This document shows positions 1-6,970 of a DNA stretch of 9,167 nucleotides, in pieces. How positions within the stretch are numbered: position 1 is the first letter of the stretch; each line of letters starts with the position of its first letter. The notes beneath the pieces were generated by a model. It saw only the letters and a list, made by a program, of their open reading frames with translations, made no database searches and was not told the origin of the DNA. The position numbers and the translations under genes were made by a program. Source of the DNA: Rhodospirillaceae bacterium TMED167 (GTDB lineage Bacteria > Pseudomonadota > Alphaproteobacteria > Rhodospirillales_A > UBA2165); assembly GCA_002170915.1 (NCBI GenBank), contig NHHQ01000056.1:10910-20076 (forward strand), in the 5' to 3' direction.

Positions 1-1230
1 TACCGGGGCGCCGGCCGACCCGAGGCAAGCTACGTCATCGAGCGGCTCGTTGACGAAGCCGCCAAGGAAATCGGCCTGGATCCGGCGGAGCTCCGCCGCC
101 GCAACATCCTTACGTCCGAGGATACGCCCTATAAGACACCCCTGGTGTTCACCTATGACTGCGGTGAATTTGACAAGAATATGGAACGGGCCTTGACGGA
201 AAGCGGATATGACGGCTTCAGCGCCCGCCGGGAAGGAGCCGCATCCCGCGGCATGCTCCGCGGCATTGGCATCGCCAACGCCATCGAAGCCGCAGCTGCA
301 CCCGGACCCGAATTTGGAGAAATCCGTTTCTCCACGGACGGAACGACAACGGTCCTCATGGGCACCAAAAACCAGGGCCAAGGCCATGAAACCATGTACA
401 AGCAGATCGTCGGCGAACGGCTGGGTCTGGACGCCGAGGATATCCGAGTTGTGGATGGCGACACCGACCAAGTCGCCTTTGGCCTCGGCACCATGGGATC
501 GCGATCAATGGTCAGCGGCGGGACAGCACTGTACAAAGCGGCGGATAAAATCATCGAAAAGGCGAGCAAAATCGCCGCGCATATGCTGGAAGCCAGCGAA
601 ACTGACGTAGAATTCCAGAATGGCCGCTTTTCAGTTGCGGGCACGGACAAGACGGTGAGCCTCAAGGATGTCGCGAAAGCCTCCTTCCTGCCACCGAAGC
701 TGCCGCCGGATACAGCGCCCGGCCTTTTCGAGACGGGCACCTTTTCGCCCAAGGCCAACACCTTCCCCAACGGTTGCCATATTGTGGAGGTGGAAATCGA
801 TCCCGAAACGGGCGACACCCAAATGATCAGCTATGTGATGGTCGATGACGTAGGGACAGTCATCAACCCGTTAACGCTCAAGGGCCAAATCCACGGCGGC
901 GTTGCCCAGGGAGTTGGTCAAATTCTGATGGAGCAGGTCGCCTATGATCCGGACAACGGCCAGCTGCTCTCAGGCTCCTTTATGGACTACGCCATGCCAC
1001 GGGCGGATACTGTCCCCCCGTCCATGAAAATCATCACCAACGAAGTGCCTACGGATCTCAATCCCCTGGGCGCTAAGGGCGGCGGTGAGGCGGGTACTGT
1101 GGGCGCCATGCCGGGACTGATGAACGCCATCATGAACGCACTGTCTTATGCCGGTGTGGATCACTTGGATATGCCGGCCACGCCCGATCGAATTTGGCGG
1201 GCCCTTCAAGACGCAAAGAAGTCGGCCTGA
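1..1230 (+). CDS. Molybdenum hydroxylase large subunit (xanthine dehydrogenase / form II CoxL-like), 3' part
   Basis: The frame is open from base 1, so the 5' end lies outside the window and 409 residues plus stop remain. The first residues read YRGAGRPEA, the active-site loop of the molybdopterin cytosine dinucleotide-binding subunit family. AYRGAGR is the form II signature; form I CO dehydrogenases carry AYxCSFR, whose Cys binds copper. Further family motifs are QGQGHE (about residues 125-130, cofactor binding) and GAKGGGEAGT, with the expected catalytic Glu at about residue 363 (bases 1087-1089). The enzyme would hydroxylate an unknown substrate (purine, aldehyde, heteroaromatic compound or possibly CO) together with FeS and FAD subunits, which are not visible here. 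The next gene is convergent, so this is the last gene of its transcription unit. The GTG at 145 is internal and not a start. The family is certain; the substrate is not. Confidence 0.92.
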   Translation, partial: YRGAGRPEASYVIERLVDEAAKEIGLDPAELRRRNILTSEDTPYKTPLVFTYDCGEFDKNMERALTESGYDGFSARREGAASRGMLRGIGIANAIEAAAAPGPEFGEIRFSTDGTTTVLMGTKNQGQGHETMYKQIVGERLGLDAEDIRVVDGDTDQVAFGLGTMGSRSMVSGGTALYKAADKIIEKASKIAAHMLEASETDVEFQNGRFSVAGTDKTVSLKDVAKASFLPPKLPPDTAPGLFETGTFSPKANTFPNGCHIVEVEIDPETGDTQMISYVMVDDVGTVINPLTLKGQIHGGVAQGVGQILMEQVAYDPDNGQLLSGSFMDYAMPRADTVPPSMKIITNEVPTDLNPLGAKGGGEAGTVGAMPGLMNAIMNALSYAGVDHLDMPATPDRIWRALQDAKKSA

Positions 1231-1323
1231 CCGCGCGAGGCGCAGTCCTGAACATCACAAAGCGGCAGGGGAAAAAAGGTGGGTCACTGCGTCTGGAACC
1301 GGGCCAAAGAGCCAGCCAGAACG

Positions 1324-2571
1324 CTAATCCAGCATTAGGGAGACCATACCGTCTGCGAGTTTCGGCTCAAACCAGGTGGTCTTTGGCGGCATGATTTCGT
1401 CGGCATCCGCCACCGCGATCAACTGATCCACAGAGGTAGGGTACAAAGAAAACGCCACAGCCCAGTCGCCGCCGTCGACCCGTTTTTCCAGCTCCGCCAT
1501 GCCACGAATGCCTCCCACAAAGTCAATGCGGGAGTCTGTGCGCGGATCCCCAATGCCCAAAACCGGCGACAGGACAGCCGCTGTGAGCACACTGACATCC
1601 AAATCCGCCGTGGGATTGGCAGGGTCGGGTGCGGCACCCGTATAGATCAGGCTGTACCACTGGCCTTGCACATACATACCAAACGTTCGGACTGCGTCGG
1701 GTTTTACCGGATCAGCACTTTTTTCGACCGAAAAAGACCCTCCAAGGCTCAGGATAAGGTCCTCCACCGACAACCCATTGAGATCCTTGATCACCCGATT
1801 GTAATCCAGCACCTGAACCTCGGGTTCCGGGAAACTCACGATTAAAAACGAGTTATACGGCTCATCCCCAGTATGATCGGGGTTTCCAGCCTGGCGGTCG
1901 GCCGCCACCCGGGAAGCCGCCGCCGAACGATGGTGCCCGTCCGCGATATAAATGACCCCCAGGCGATCAAAACCAGCAGTGATCCGGTCCATCTGAGCGA
2001 CGCCGGACACCACCCACAAAGTGTGAAGGACCCCTCCCTCCCCGGTTACGGAATAATCAGGCGCGCCAGATGTGATTTCTTCGGTCACGGCACTTAAATC
2101 TTGATCCGGCTTATGGGTCGTAAACACCGGGCCTGTCTGGGCATTCACGGCAAGGATCTGCTTGACCCGGTCGGTCTCTTTGTCGGGGCGGGTCAACTCA
2201 TGGCGGCGGATCAAATTTTTCTCATAGGCTTGCACGGAGCCTGCGCCAACGATCCCGGTTTGGACATGTTCCTCCATCTGGACCCGATAAACGTAATAGG
2301 CCGGTGCGGCGTCCCGCTTGAGCACGCCCGCCTCGACCATGCGGTTTATATTTTCTGTGCCCTTGGCATAGACCGAGTCATCGAAGGGGCTCGTGCCCGC
2401 AGGCAGGTCGATTTCAGGCTTGGAAATGTGGAGGAAGCTCCAGGGTTTACCCTCTGCAAGCGCCCGCGCTTCCTCGGTGTTCACCACATCATAGGGCGGG
2501 GCCACGACATCCGCCGCATGACCGGGCGACGGCCTTAGGGCACGGAACGGTTGAATAAGGGGATGGGACAC
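1324..2571 (-). CDS. DUF1015 family protein
   Basis: A 415-residue protein matching the DUF1015 (COG4198) family along its whole length. It has the N-terminal pattern IQPFRALRP...VVAPPYDVV (residues 6-30), the HELTRPDKETDR segment (about 124-135), the hallmark IADGHHRSAAA (about 209-219), and the C-terminal PKTTWFEPKL. No signal peptide or membrane segment is seen, so it is probably cytoplasmic. The biochemical function of this widespread family is not established, and I assign none. The start is GTG at 2571, with GAGG about 11 nt upstream; the family N-terminus begins right there, which supports this start. It lies 81 bp downstream of degP on the same strand. A possible own promoter and an inverted repeat sit in the gap, so membership of the degP operon is uncertain. 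It is convergent with the molybdenum hydroxylase gene. Confidence 0.9.
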   Translation of the reverse strand: MSHPLIQPFRALRPSPGHAADVVAPPYDVVNTEEARALAEGKPWSFLHISKPEIDLPAGTSPFDDSVYAKGTENINRMVEAGVLKRDAAPAYYVYRVQMEEHVQTGIVGAGSVQAYEKNLIRRHELTRPDKETDRVKQILAVNAQTGPVFTTHKPDQDLSAVTEEITSGAPDYSVTGEGGVLHTLWVVSGVAQMDRITAGFDRLGVIYIADGHHRSAAASRVAADRQAGNPDHTGDEPYNSFLIVSFPEPEVQVLDYNRVIKDLNGLSVEDLILSLGGSFSVEKSADPVKPDAVRTFGMYVQGQWYSLIYTGAAPDPANPTADLDVSVLTAAVLSPVLGIGDPRTDSRIDFVGGIRGMAELEKRVDGGDWAVAFSLYPTSVDQLIAVADADEIMPPKTTWFEPKLADGMVSLMLD

Positions 2572-2597
2572 GGGCGGCTACCTCACAAGCATAAACT

Positions 2598-2633
2598 AGT
2601 ACAATCCGGCATTTACCAGTTTAGTCAAATGCC
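2598..2633 (-). promoter_or_regulatory. Inverted repeat and possible promoter upstream of the DUF1015 gene
   Basis: GGCATTT (2608-2614) and AAATGCC (2627-2633) form a perfect 7-bp inverted repeat with a 12-nt loop between degP and the DUF1015 gene. On the minus strand TTGACT (2623-2628) resembles a -35 box, with TGTACT (2598-2603) as a poor -10 at a long 19-nt spacing. The hairpin has no T-run after it, so a classic terminator is not supported. It may be an attenuating hairpin, an operator, or nothing. Confidence 0.25.
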
Positions 2634-2652
2634 CCAGAACTCCCAATAGGGA

Positions 2653-4164
2653 TTAGGATTTATTTATTCTAATGGCAACAAAGCCGATCCCGTTCTGCCG
2701 GTCCAACAGAAGTAAAATTGACTTACGGCCAGCTTTCCGCGCTTCTTCAACCTTCTCGTTCACTTCGCTGGGGGTGCCAATCTCGGTCTGGCCAACTTCT
2801 AGTATCACATCCCCTGGCTTTAACCTCTGTTCCGCTGCAGCGCCGGCCGGCGACACAGCAGTGATCACCACACCTTTGGCAGAGCTTTTCAGTTTGAATC
2901 GGGCGCGGGTTTTGGCATTGATCGTCGCTAATTTGACGCCCAGAGATGTGATCTCTAACTCCTTGGTAGGATTTATAATATTGTTTTTGGTCTTTTTCGT
3001 TGCAGCTGCCTGCTCCTCCTGAAGCTCGCCGACGGACACCCTGGTCGTCAATCGCTTGCCATCCCGCCAAACAACAACCGGCACTTTTTTGCCAATTTCG
3101 GTGCCCGCTACGATGCGCGGTAGGTTCCGCATCTCAACCACGGATTGGTTGTTAAACGACAGAATTATGTCACGCGCCTTTAAATTCCCGTCTTCCGCCG
3201 GGCTACCCTTGGTCACCTCTGCTACAAGGGCCCCCTGAGCTTTTTTAAGCCCGAGGCTCTCGGCAATCTCGTCTGTCACCTGCTGGATCCGAACGCCCAG
3301 CCAGCCCCGCCGGGTGCGGCCAAAGTTCCGCAATTGATCGATGACGCTGACGGCGGTCGATGCGGGAATGGAGAAACCGATTCCGATACTGCCGCCGGTC
3401 GGCGAGAAGATGGCCGTGTTAATACCAACCACCTCACCATCCATGTTAAAGAGAGGCCCTCCCGAGTTCCCTCGGTTGATGGAAGCGTCGGTCTGAATGT
3501 AATCATCATAAGGACCAGAGTTGATGTTCCGTCCTCGGGCCGAGACGATGCCGGCAGTCACGGTTCCGCCCAACCCAAATGGATTTCCAATGGCCATAAC
3601 CCAGTCGCCCACCCGTAGTTGATCGGAATTTCCGAACGGCACGGCAGAAAGTTTTTTTTCGGGTTTGACCTGAAGCACCGCCAAATCGGTCTTTGGATCC
3701 CGACCCAATAATTTGGCCTTCAAGCTCGTGTTGTCGTGAAGAATGACCGTGATTTCGTCGGCATCCTGGATGACATGGTTGTTGGTGACGATGATCCCAG
3801 CTCGATCAATGATGAACCCAGATCCCAGGGACGTTGCCCGGCGCTGTTCCTGCGGTCGGTTTTTATCAAAGTACTCGCGAAAAAAATCTTCGAAGGGAGA
3901 CCCCGGTGGAAATTGCGGCAACTGTGGTGCGCCCTCCTGCGCTTTTGCCATGCTCGTGGTGGAAATATTGACCACGGCCGGCAGAAGTTTCTGGGCCAGG
4001 TCTGCGAAGCTCTCCGGCGCCGAACGGCCGGCGGCCGGTCCGGCCAGCAAGCCAAGCAGCACAACAGTGGATAACAAATAAAGGGCCGCCTGGCGCCATT
4101 GACCCTCCCGAAGTATGTGGGCTGGGGCAAATAGTTGTCTCTGTTCCTGTAACCGGACTCGCAT
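2653..4164 (-). CDS. degP: Periplasmic serine endoprotease DegP/HtrA (Do family)
   Basis: A 503-residue HtrA protease that degrades or refolds misfolded envelope proteins in the periplasm. A hydrophobic segment at about residues 25-42 ending in AGPAAG is a signal peptide or anchor. The trypsin-like domain holds the complete triad: His130 in TNNHVIQ, Asp160 in KTDLAVL and Ser234 in NRGNSGGP. PDZ1 starts near GWLGV (about 287) and PDZ2 near residue 406, running to the C-terminus. The length suits a two-PDZ Do protease; DegQ or MucD are alternative names. The frame is open to an ATG at 4206, but ATG 4164 is preferred because AAAGGA lies 7 nt before it and nothing similar precedes 4206. It follows the DUF2065 gene by 256 bp on the same strand, completing the hflK-hflC-DUF2065-degP order known from alphaproteobacteria. 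The long gap with an inverted repeat suggests a promoter of its own. Confidence 0.95.
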   Translation of the reverse strand: MRVRLQEQRQLFAPAHILREGQWRQAALYLLSTVVLLGLLAGPAAGRSAPESFADLAQKLLPAVVNISTTSMAKAQEGAPQLPQFPPGSPFEDFFREYFDKNRPQEQRRATSLGSGFIIDRAGIIVTNNHVIQDADEITVILHDNTSLKAKLLGRDPKTDLAVLQVKPEKKLSAVPFGNSDQLRVGDWVMAIGNPFGLGGTVTAGIVSARGRNINSGPYDDYIQTDASINRGNSGGPLFNMDGEVVGINTAIFSPTGGSIGIGFSIPASTAVSVIDQLRNFGRTRRGWLGVRIQQVTDEIAESLGLKKAQGALVAEVTKGSPAEDGNLKARDIILSFNNQSVVEMRNLPRIVAGTEIGKKVPVVVWRDGKRLTTRVSVGELQEEQAAATKKTKNNIINPTKELEITSLGVKLATINAKTRARFKLKSSAKGVVITAVSPAGAAAEQRLKPGDVILEVGQTEIGTPSEVNEKVEEARKAGRKSILLLLDRQNGIGFVAIRINKS

Positions 4165-4245
4165 TTCACAATCCTTTATGTAAGTAGACAATGTGTCATT
4201 TATCATGCAACGACCAATTTATGATAGTTGCCGGACCTGACAACC

Positions 4246-4288
4246 GTTCCGCATACGAATTTATATAGGTCAAAAGTATGCGTGGAAC
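4246..4288. repeat. Interrupted inverted repeat upstream of degP
   Basis: GTTCC-GCATAC (4246-4256) is mirrored by GTATGC-GT-GGAAC (4276-4288), so the arms match over 11 positions apart from a 2-nt insertion. The 19-nt AT-rich spacer contains, on the minus strand, TTGACC and TATATAAA, promoter-like words. It lies 82-124 nt upstream of the degP start. A further GCGCATACGCG with the same GCATAC core lies near 4351. The dyad could be an operator straddling a degP promoter or an RNA hairpin. The symmetry is seen directly; the role is inferred. Confidence 0.4.
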
Positions 4289-4420
4289 AGGTCTAAAAGA
4301 ACACAGTAGACAAAATACCCGCGAGGAAGACTTTTGGGGTGTCGAGGAAAGCGCATACGCGTGTCACGACAAGCCTACATCGCCCGAGAATTTAACCGCG
4401 CCGACCTTAACGCCACACTC

Positions 4421-4615
4421 CTAGACAGAGAAATAACGGATCACTGCAATCGCTGTAACAGCCGCAACTGCTGCCGTCAGGCCCGCCATCCGGAGAATAG
4501 CGTCAGGCATTTGCAACACCTGACCAATTAACCGCCGCATGGTGCCAGGTAGCAAGGCGTAAATGATGCCTTCGAGGGCTATGGCCAAAGCGACGGCCGT
4601 CAGAAGCTCTGACAT
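4421..4615 (-). CDS. DUF2065 family small membrane protein (YjeT-like)
   Basis: A 64-residue protein made almost entirely of two hydrophobic segments (about residues 5-22 and 41-60), separated by a short polar stretch with PGTMRRLIGQVLQMPD. This size, layout and sequence fit the DUF2065/YjeT family of inner-membrane proteins, whose function is unknown. It begins 36 nt after the hflC stop on the same strand and so is very probably co-transcribed with hflKC. Only a weak AGAAG precedes the ATG directly; translation may depend on the upstream gene. A plus-strand frame across it (4334-4531) has no family resemblance and was discarded. Confidence 0.85.
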   Translation of the reverse strand: MSELLTAVALAIALEGIIYALLPGTMRRLIGQVLQMPDAILRMAGLTAAVAAVTAIAVIRYFSV

Positions 4616-4651
4616 CTTCTAACGGCCCCGCGGGATTTAGTCTGCGCCCGC

Positions 4652-5542
4652 CTACTTCCGCAGCGGGGTCTGTTTGACCTTCCCGGTGATGTCTCCGAAA
4701 AACCGAAAGAAATCTGAATTCGGGTTCAGCACCATGGTTGTTCCTTCTCCAAAGGCCGCATCATATGCTTCCATTGTACGGTAAAATTCAAAAAAGTCTG
4801 GATCTTTACCGAAGGCTTCATTGAGCACGGTAGTCCTGGTCCCTTCACCTTCACCGCGCAGTATTTGTGATGTTTTTTGCGCGTCTGCGATAATAACTGT
4901 CCGGTCCTTATCCGCCTCAGCTTGAATCTTGGCCTTGATCTCAGCACCTTCGGACCGAAGTTTAGCTGCCTCTGCAATCCGATCCGACCGCATCCGATTG
5001 TAAACAGCCTGTGAAGTTGTCTCGGGTAAATCCGTTCGACCTATCCGAACGTCAACTACCTCTATACCGAACTGCGTTGCTTGTTGTTTCAGGGTCTGGG
5101 TAATGCTTTGCATGACGTCTTCTCGTTTGTCAGACAGCATATCTCCCAGAAACACCTTACCGACCTCGGCACGAACAGCGGCGTTCAGCCGACCACCAAA
5201 AATTTGTCGAAAATTAGCATCGGTAAGGGCTTTCTTCCGAAACTCCAACGGATCGATGATTTTATAGCGAACGAAGGAATCCACATTGATCCTCTTTTGG
5301 TCCGTTAGGATCACTTCTTGGGCGGGCGGATCCAAATCAAGGATACGGCTGTCAAAGGTCTGAACGTTTTGCACGAATGGTATTTTCACATGCAATCCTG
5401 GATCCTGGACAACTCGGATTGGATTACCAAATTGCAGTACCAACGCCTGTTGTGTCTGGTGAACCGTAAAGAGGGCACTGAAAGATAAGATACCGACGCC
5501 GACAACGATGACGCCGATTACTGCGAGGATAAGTTTATTCAT
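4652..5542 (-). CDS. hflC: HflC, FtsH protease modulator subunit
   Basis: A 296-residue SPFH/band 7 protein, the usual HflC length. One N-terminal membrane segment (about residues 4-25) is followed by TVHQTQQALVLQFG and the band 7 domain (PGLHVKIPFVQNVQTFDSRIL). A long Ala/Glu/Lys-rich helical region follows (about 180-235: RIAEAAKLRSEGAEIKAK, EADKDRTVIIADAQ). HflC and HflK build the large inner-membrane cage that encloses and regulates the AAA protease FtsH; most of the chain lies on the periplasmic side. Its ATG overlaps the hflK stop in an ATGA junction, and AGGAG lies 7 nt before the start, inside the end of hflK. That indicates translational coupling, which suits an equimolar complex. 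DUF2065 follows directly. Confidence 0.96.
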   Translation of the reverse strand: MNKLILAVIGVIVVGVGILSFSALFTVHQTQQALVLQFGNPIRVVQDPGLHVKIPFVQNVQTFDSRILDLDPPAQEVILTDQKRINVDSFVRYKIIDPLEFRKKALTDANFRQIFGGRLNAAVRAEVGKVFLGDMLSDKREDVMQSITQTLKQQATQFGIEVVDVRIGRTDLPETTSQAVYNRMRSDRIAEAAKLRSEGAEIKAKIQAEADKDRTVIIADAQKTSQILRGEGEGTRTTVLNEAFGKDPDFFEFYRTMEAYDAAFGEGTTMVLNPNSDFFRFFGDITGKVKQTPLRK

Positions 5543-6669
5543 CGATCATCTCCTGCGGTCCCGCGTTTCCTGAGTTCAGGCAACGGCAGGTAAGGCAAAA
5601 CTCCTGTGCCGCCCTCACCCGGATCAACGATAACCTTCTCAGAGTCCTTGAAGACCTGCTGCATGCGTTCAAGATAAAGCCGCGCACGGGTCACATCTTG
5701 ATTGCCCTTATAGGCCCGATACACAGATAAGAACCGTTTCGCTTCACCTTCTGCTTCCCTAACCAGGCGTTCTTTGTAACCAGTGGCTTCCTGAATCATC
5801 CGCTCAGCTTCACCTTTGGCCTTCGGAACAATGTCGTTACGGTAGGCTTGCGCTTCGTTCTGCTGGCGCTCCTTATCCTGGCGCGCGCGTTGCACATCGT
5901 TGAAGGCGTCAATCACCTGTTGCGGCGGTTCCACCTTCTGTAGTTTTATGGAGGCCACAAACACGCCTGCGCCGTAACTGTCCAAAATCTTTTGTAGGAC
6001 TTCCTGGGTGCTTGTCTCTACTTCCGTACGCCGCCGGGCCAAGGCGTCTTCGAGGGTCGCTTGCCCAACCACTTCGCGGATGGCGCTTTCCGACGCCAAT
6101 TTCACCGTGGCCTCGGGGTTACGGATGTTGAACAGAAAATCAGCCGCGTTTTTAATGCGCCACTGCACCACATAATCGATGTCGATAATGTTTTGATCTC
6201 CCGTGAGCATCAGACTCTCTTCCGATACGTCCCGAACATTTGAGTTGCGTGTCCCGGAGGCGCCGAATTCCCGGAATCCTATAGTTGTCACATTGGTGTT
6301 TTCGACGTTCGGCGTAAAGACCTGACCGATGGGCATGGGAAACCAATAGTTAAGACCCGGCGTAGTCCGCTGAACGAACTTGCCGAAAAGCAATTCAACG
6401 CCTTCCTCACCCGGCTGAACTCGGTACAGTCCCGTTGCAAGCCACACCAGAACTGCCAAAGCCAACAAAAGCACAGCCCGCTTTGCGCCGCCGCCGCCGC
6501 TTGGAATGAATTTCTTAAATTTATCCTGGCTGCGACGCAGCATTTCCTCGATGTCAGGAGGCTGCGGTCCACCCCTTGGCCCGCCGCCTTGGCCGCCGCC
6601 GCCCCAGGGGCCCTGTCCGCCGCCGCCACCGCCGCCCCAGGGGCCGCCGCGTTGTGTTTCCCAAGCCAT
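5539..6669 (-). CDS. hflK: HflK, FtsH protease modulator subunit
   Basis: A 376-residue SPFH/band 7 protein and partner of HflC. The N-terminal tail is strongly Gly/Pro/Trp-rich (about residues 8-38), a typical HflK feature, then DIEEMLRRSQDKFKKF and one membrane segment (about 64-82, AVLLLALAVLVWLATGL). The band 7 domain begins at YRVQPGEEGVELLFGKF, and a charged helical stretch (about 260-325) follows. The open frame allows an ATG at 6675, but AAAAGGA lies 7 nt before the second ATG (6669) and only 1 nt before the first. 6669 is therefore preferred, giving MAWETQ. It is the first gene of the block after a 299-bp gap from thyX. A candidate promoter lies 75-105 nt upstream. The plus-strand proline-rich frame over the 5' end merely mirrors the glycine codons. 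Confidence 0.96.
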   Translation of the reverse strand: MAWETQRGGPWGGGGGGGQGPWGGGGQGGGPRGGPQPPDIEEMLRRSQDKFKKFIPSGGGGAKRAVLLLALAVLVWLATGLYRVQPGEEGVELLFGKFVQRTTPGLNYWFPMPIGQVFTPNVENTNVTTIGFREFGASGTRNSNVRDVSEESLMLTGDQNIIDIDYVVQWRIKNAADFLFNIRNPEATVKLASESAIREVVGQATLEDALARRRTEVETSTQEVLQKILDSYGAGVFVASIKLQKVEPPQQVIDAFNDVQRARQDKERQQNEAQAYRNDIVPKAKGEAERMIQEATGYKERLVREAEGEAKRFLSVYRAYKGNQDVTRARLYLERMQQVFKDSEKVIVDPGEGGTGVLPYLPLPELRKRGTAGDDR

Positions 6670-6745
6670 AGGCATGTCCTTTTCTTATGAAAACCGGTTA
6701 AAACACGTCCCCAGGGGGCCGCGCAAAATTCACGTATTATGTTGA

Positions 6746-6774
6746 CTTATAGGCCAGCCATAGCCCCCATGCAA
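6746..6774 (-). promoter_or_regulatory. Candidate sigma-70-type promoter for hflK
   Basis: On the minus strand TATAAG (6746-6751, 5 of 6 matches to TATAAT) follows TTGCAT (6769-6774, 3 of 6) with a 17-nt spacer. The position, about 75 nt upstream of hflK, is sensible. A hairpin-forming sequence lies just upstream. No heat-shock-type element was recognised. Confidence 0.4.
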
Positions 6775-6775
6775 T

Positions 6776-6970
6776 GGACGCCCAATGCTCTATTGGGAAA
6801 TGTCCTCTGGAGGAAAGTTTACCATGCCCTCTGTCTGCTTATGGGATAAGTAAGCACGGGCGTCAGCACGCGCAACCCTCGGGCATCCGCCAGGCACTCG
6901 CAGGCCAGTGACCATCGTGACGATGGCCCCAGCCGATTTGGGGGGAGCCCTGGAAATAAGTGCCAGGGCT
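6776..6970. repeat. Cluster of inverted repeats between hflK and thyX
   Basis: This gene-free stretch contains several dyads. A: GGAC-g-CCCAAT, loop, ATTGGG-aaat-GTCC (6776-6805). B: ATGCCC (6824-6829) with GGGCAT (6881-6886), enclosing TGCTTA/TAAGCA or CTTAT-GGG-ATAAG (6836-6856) and GCGT-CAGC-ACGC (6860-6871). C: CCATCG-TGA-CGATGG (6912-6926). D: AGCCCTGG/CCAGGGCT with a 9-nt loop (6946-6970). D starts inside the thyX stop codon and may help end or protect that transcript. The density suggests a structured RNA or a processed 3' UTR, but it matches no RNA family I recognise and no T-run follows on either strand. Confidence 0.4.
6946..6970 (-). terminator. Hairpin at the thyX stop, possible terminator without T-run
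   Basis: A perfect 8-bp stem, AGCCCTGG with CCAGGGCT, and a 9-nt loop. On the minus strand it begins within the thyX TAG stop codon and is followed by CTCCCCCC rather than T residues. It may be a weak or factor-assisted terminator, or a 3'-end stabilising hairpin. Confidence 0.4.

Noticed and set aside
153..818. 221-codon minus-strand open frame within the molybdenum hydroxylase gene
   Set aside because: Ser/Pro/Arg-rich shadow of the conserved plus-strand frame, with no recognisable domain.
1209..1294. AGACGCA/TGCGTCT inverted repeat between the convergent genes as a bidirectional terminator
   Set aside because: The arms are over 70 nt apart, one lies inside the coding region, and no T-run follows.
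2101..2538. 145-codon plus-strand open frame inside the DUF1015 gene
   Set aside because: Antisense shadow; the opposite strand carries all the family motifs.
4229..4250. GGAAC on the minus strand as an ECF or sigma-E -35 box for degP
   Set aside because: No matching -10 element lies at the required spacing; the nearest TCATAA is about 21 nt away.
4334..4531. 65-codon plus-strand frame overlapping the DUF2065 gene
   Set aside because: Opposite the conserved two-segment membrane protein and without family resemblance.
6506..6745. Proline-rich plus-strand open frame
   Set aside because: Its proline runs are the complement of the glycine-rich HflK tail.
6809..6818. GAGGAAAGT-like word as in RNase P RNA
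   Set aside because: The surrounding RNase P core, including the P4 partner and the expected neighbouring bases, is absent.
6824..6853. Nine-codon frame MPSVCLWDK with AGGAAAG before its ATG, leader-peptide-like
   Set aside because: No plus-strand gene follows that it could control, since thyX and hflK are on the minus strand; such short frames arise by chance.
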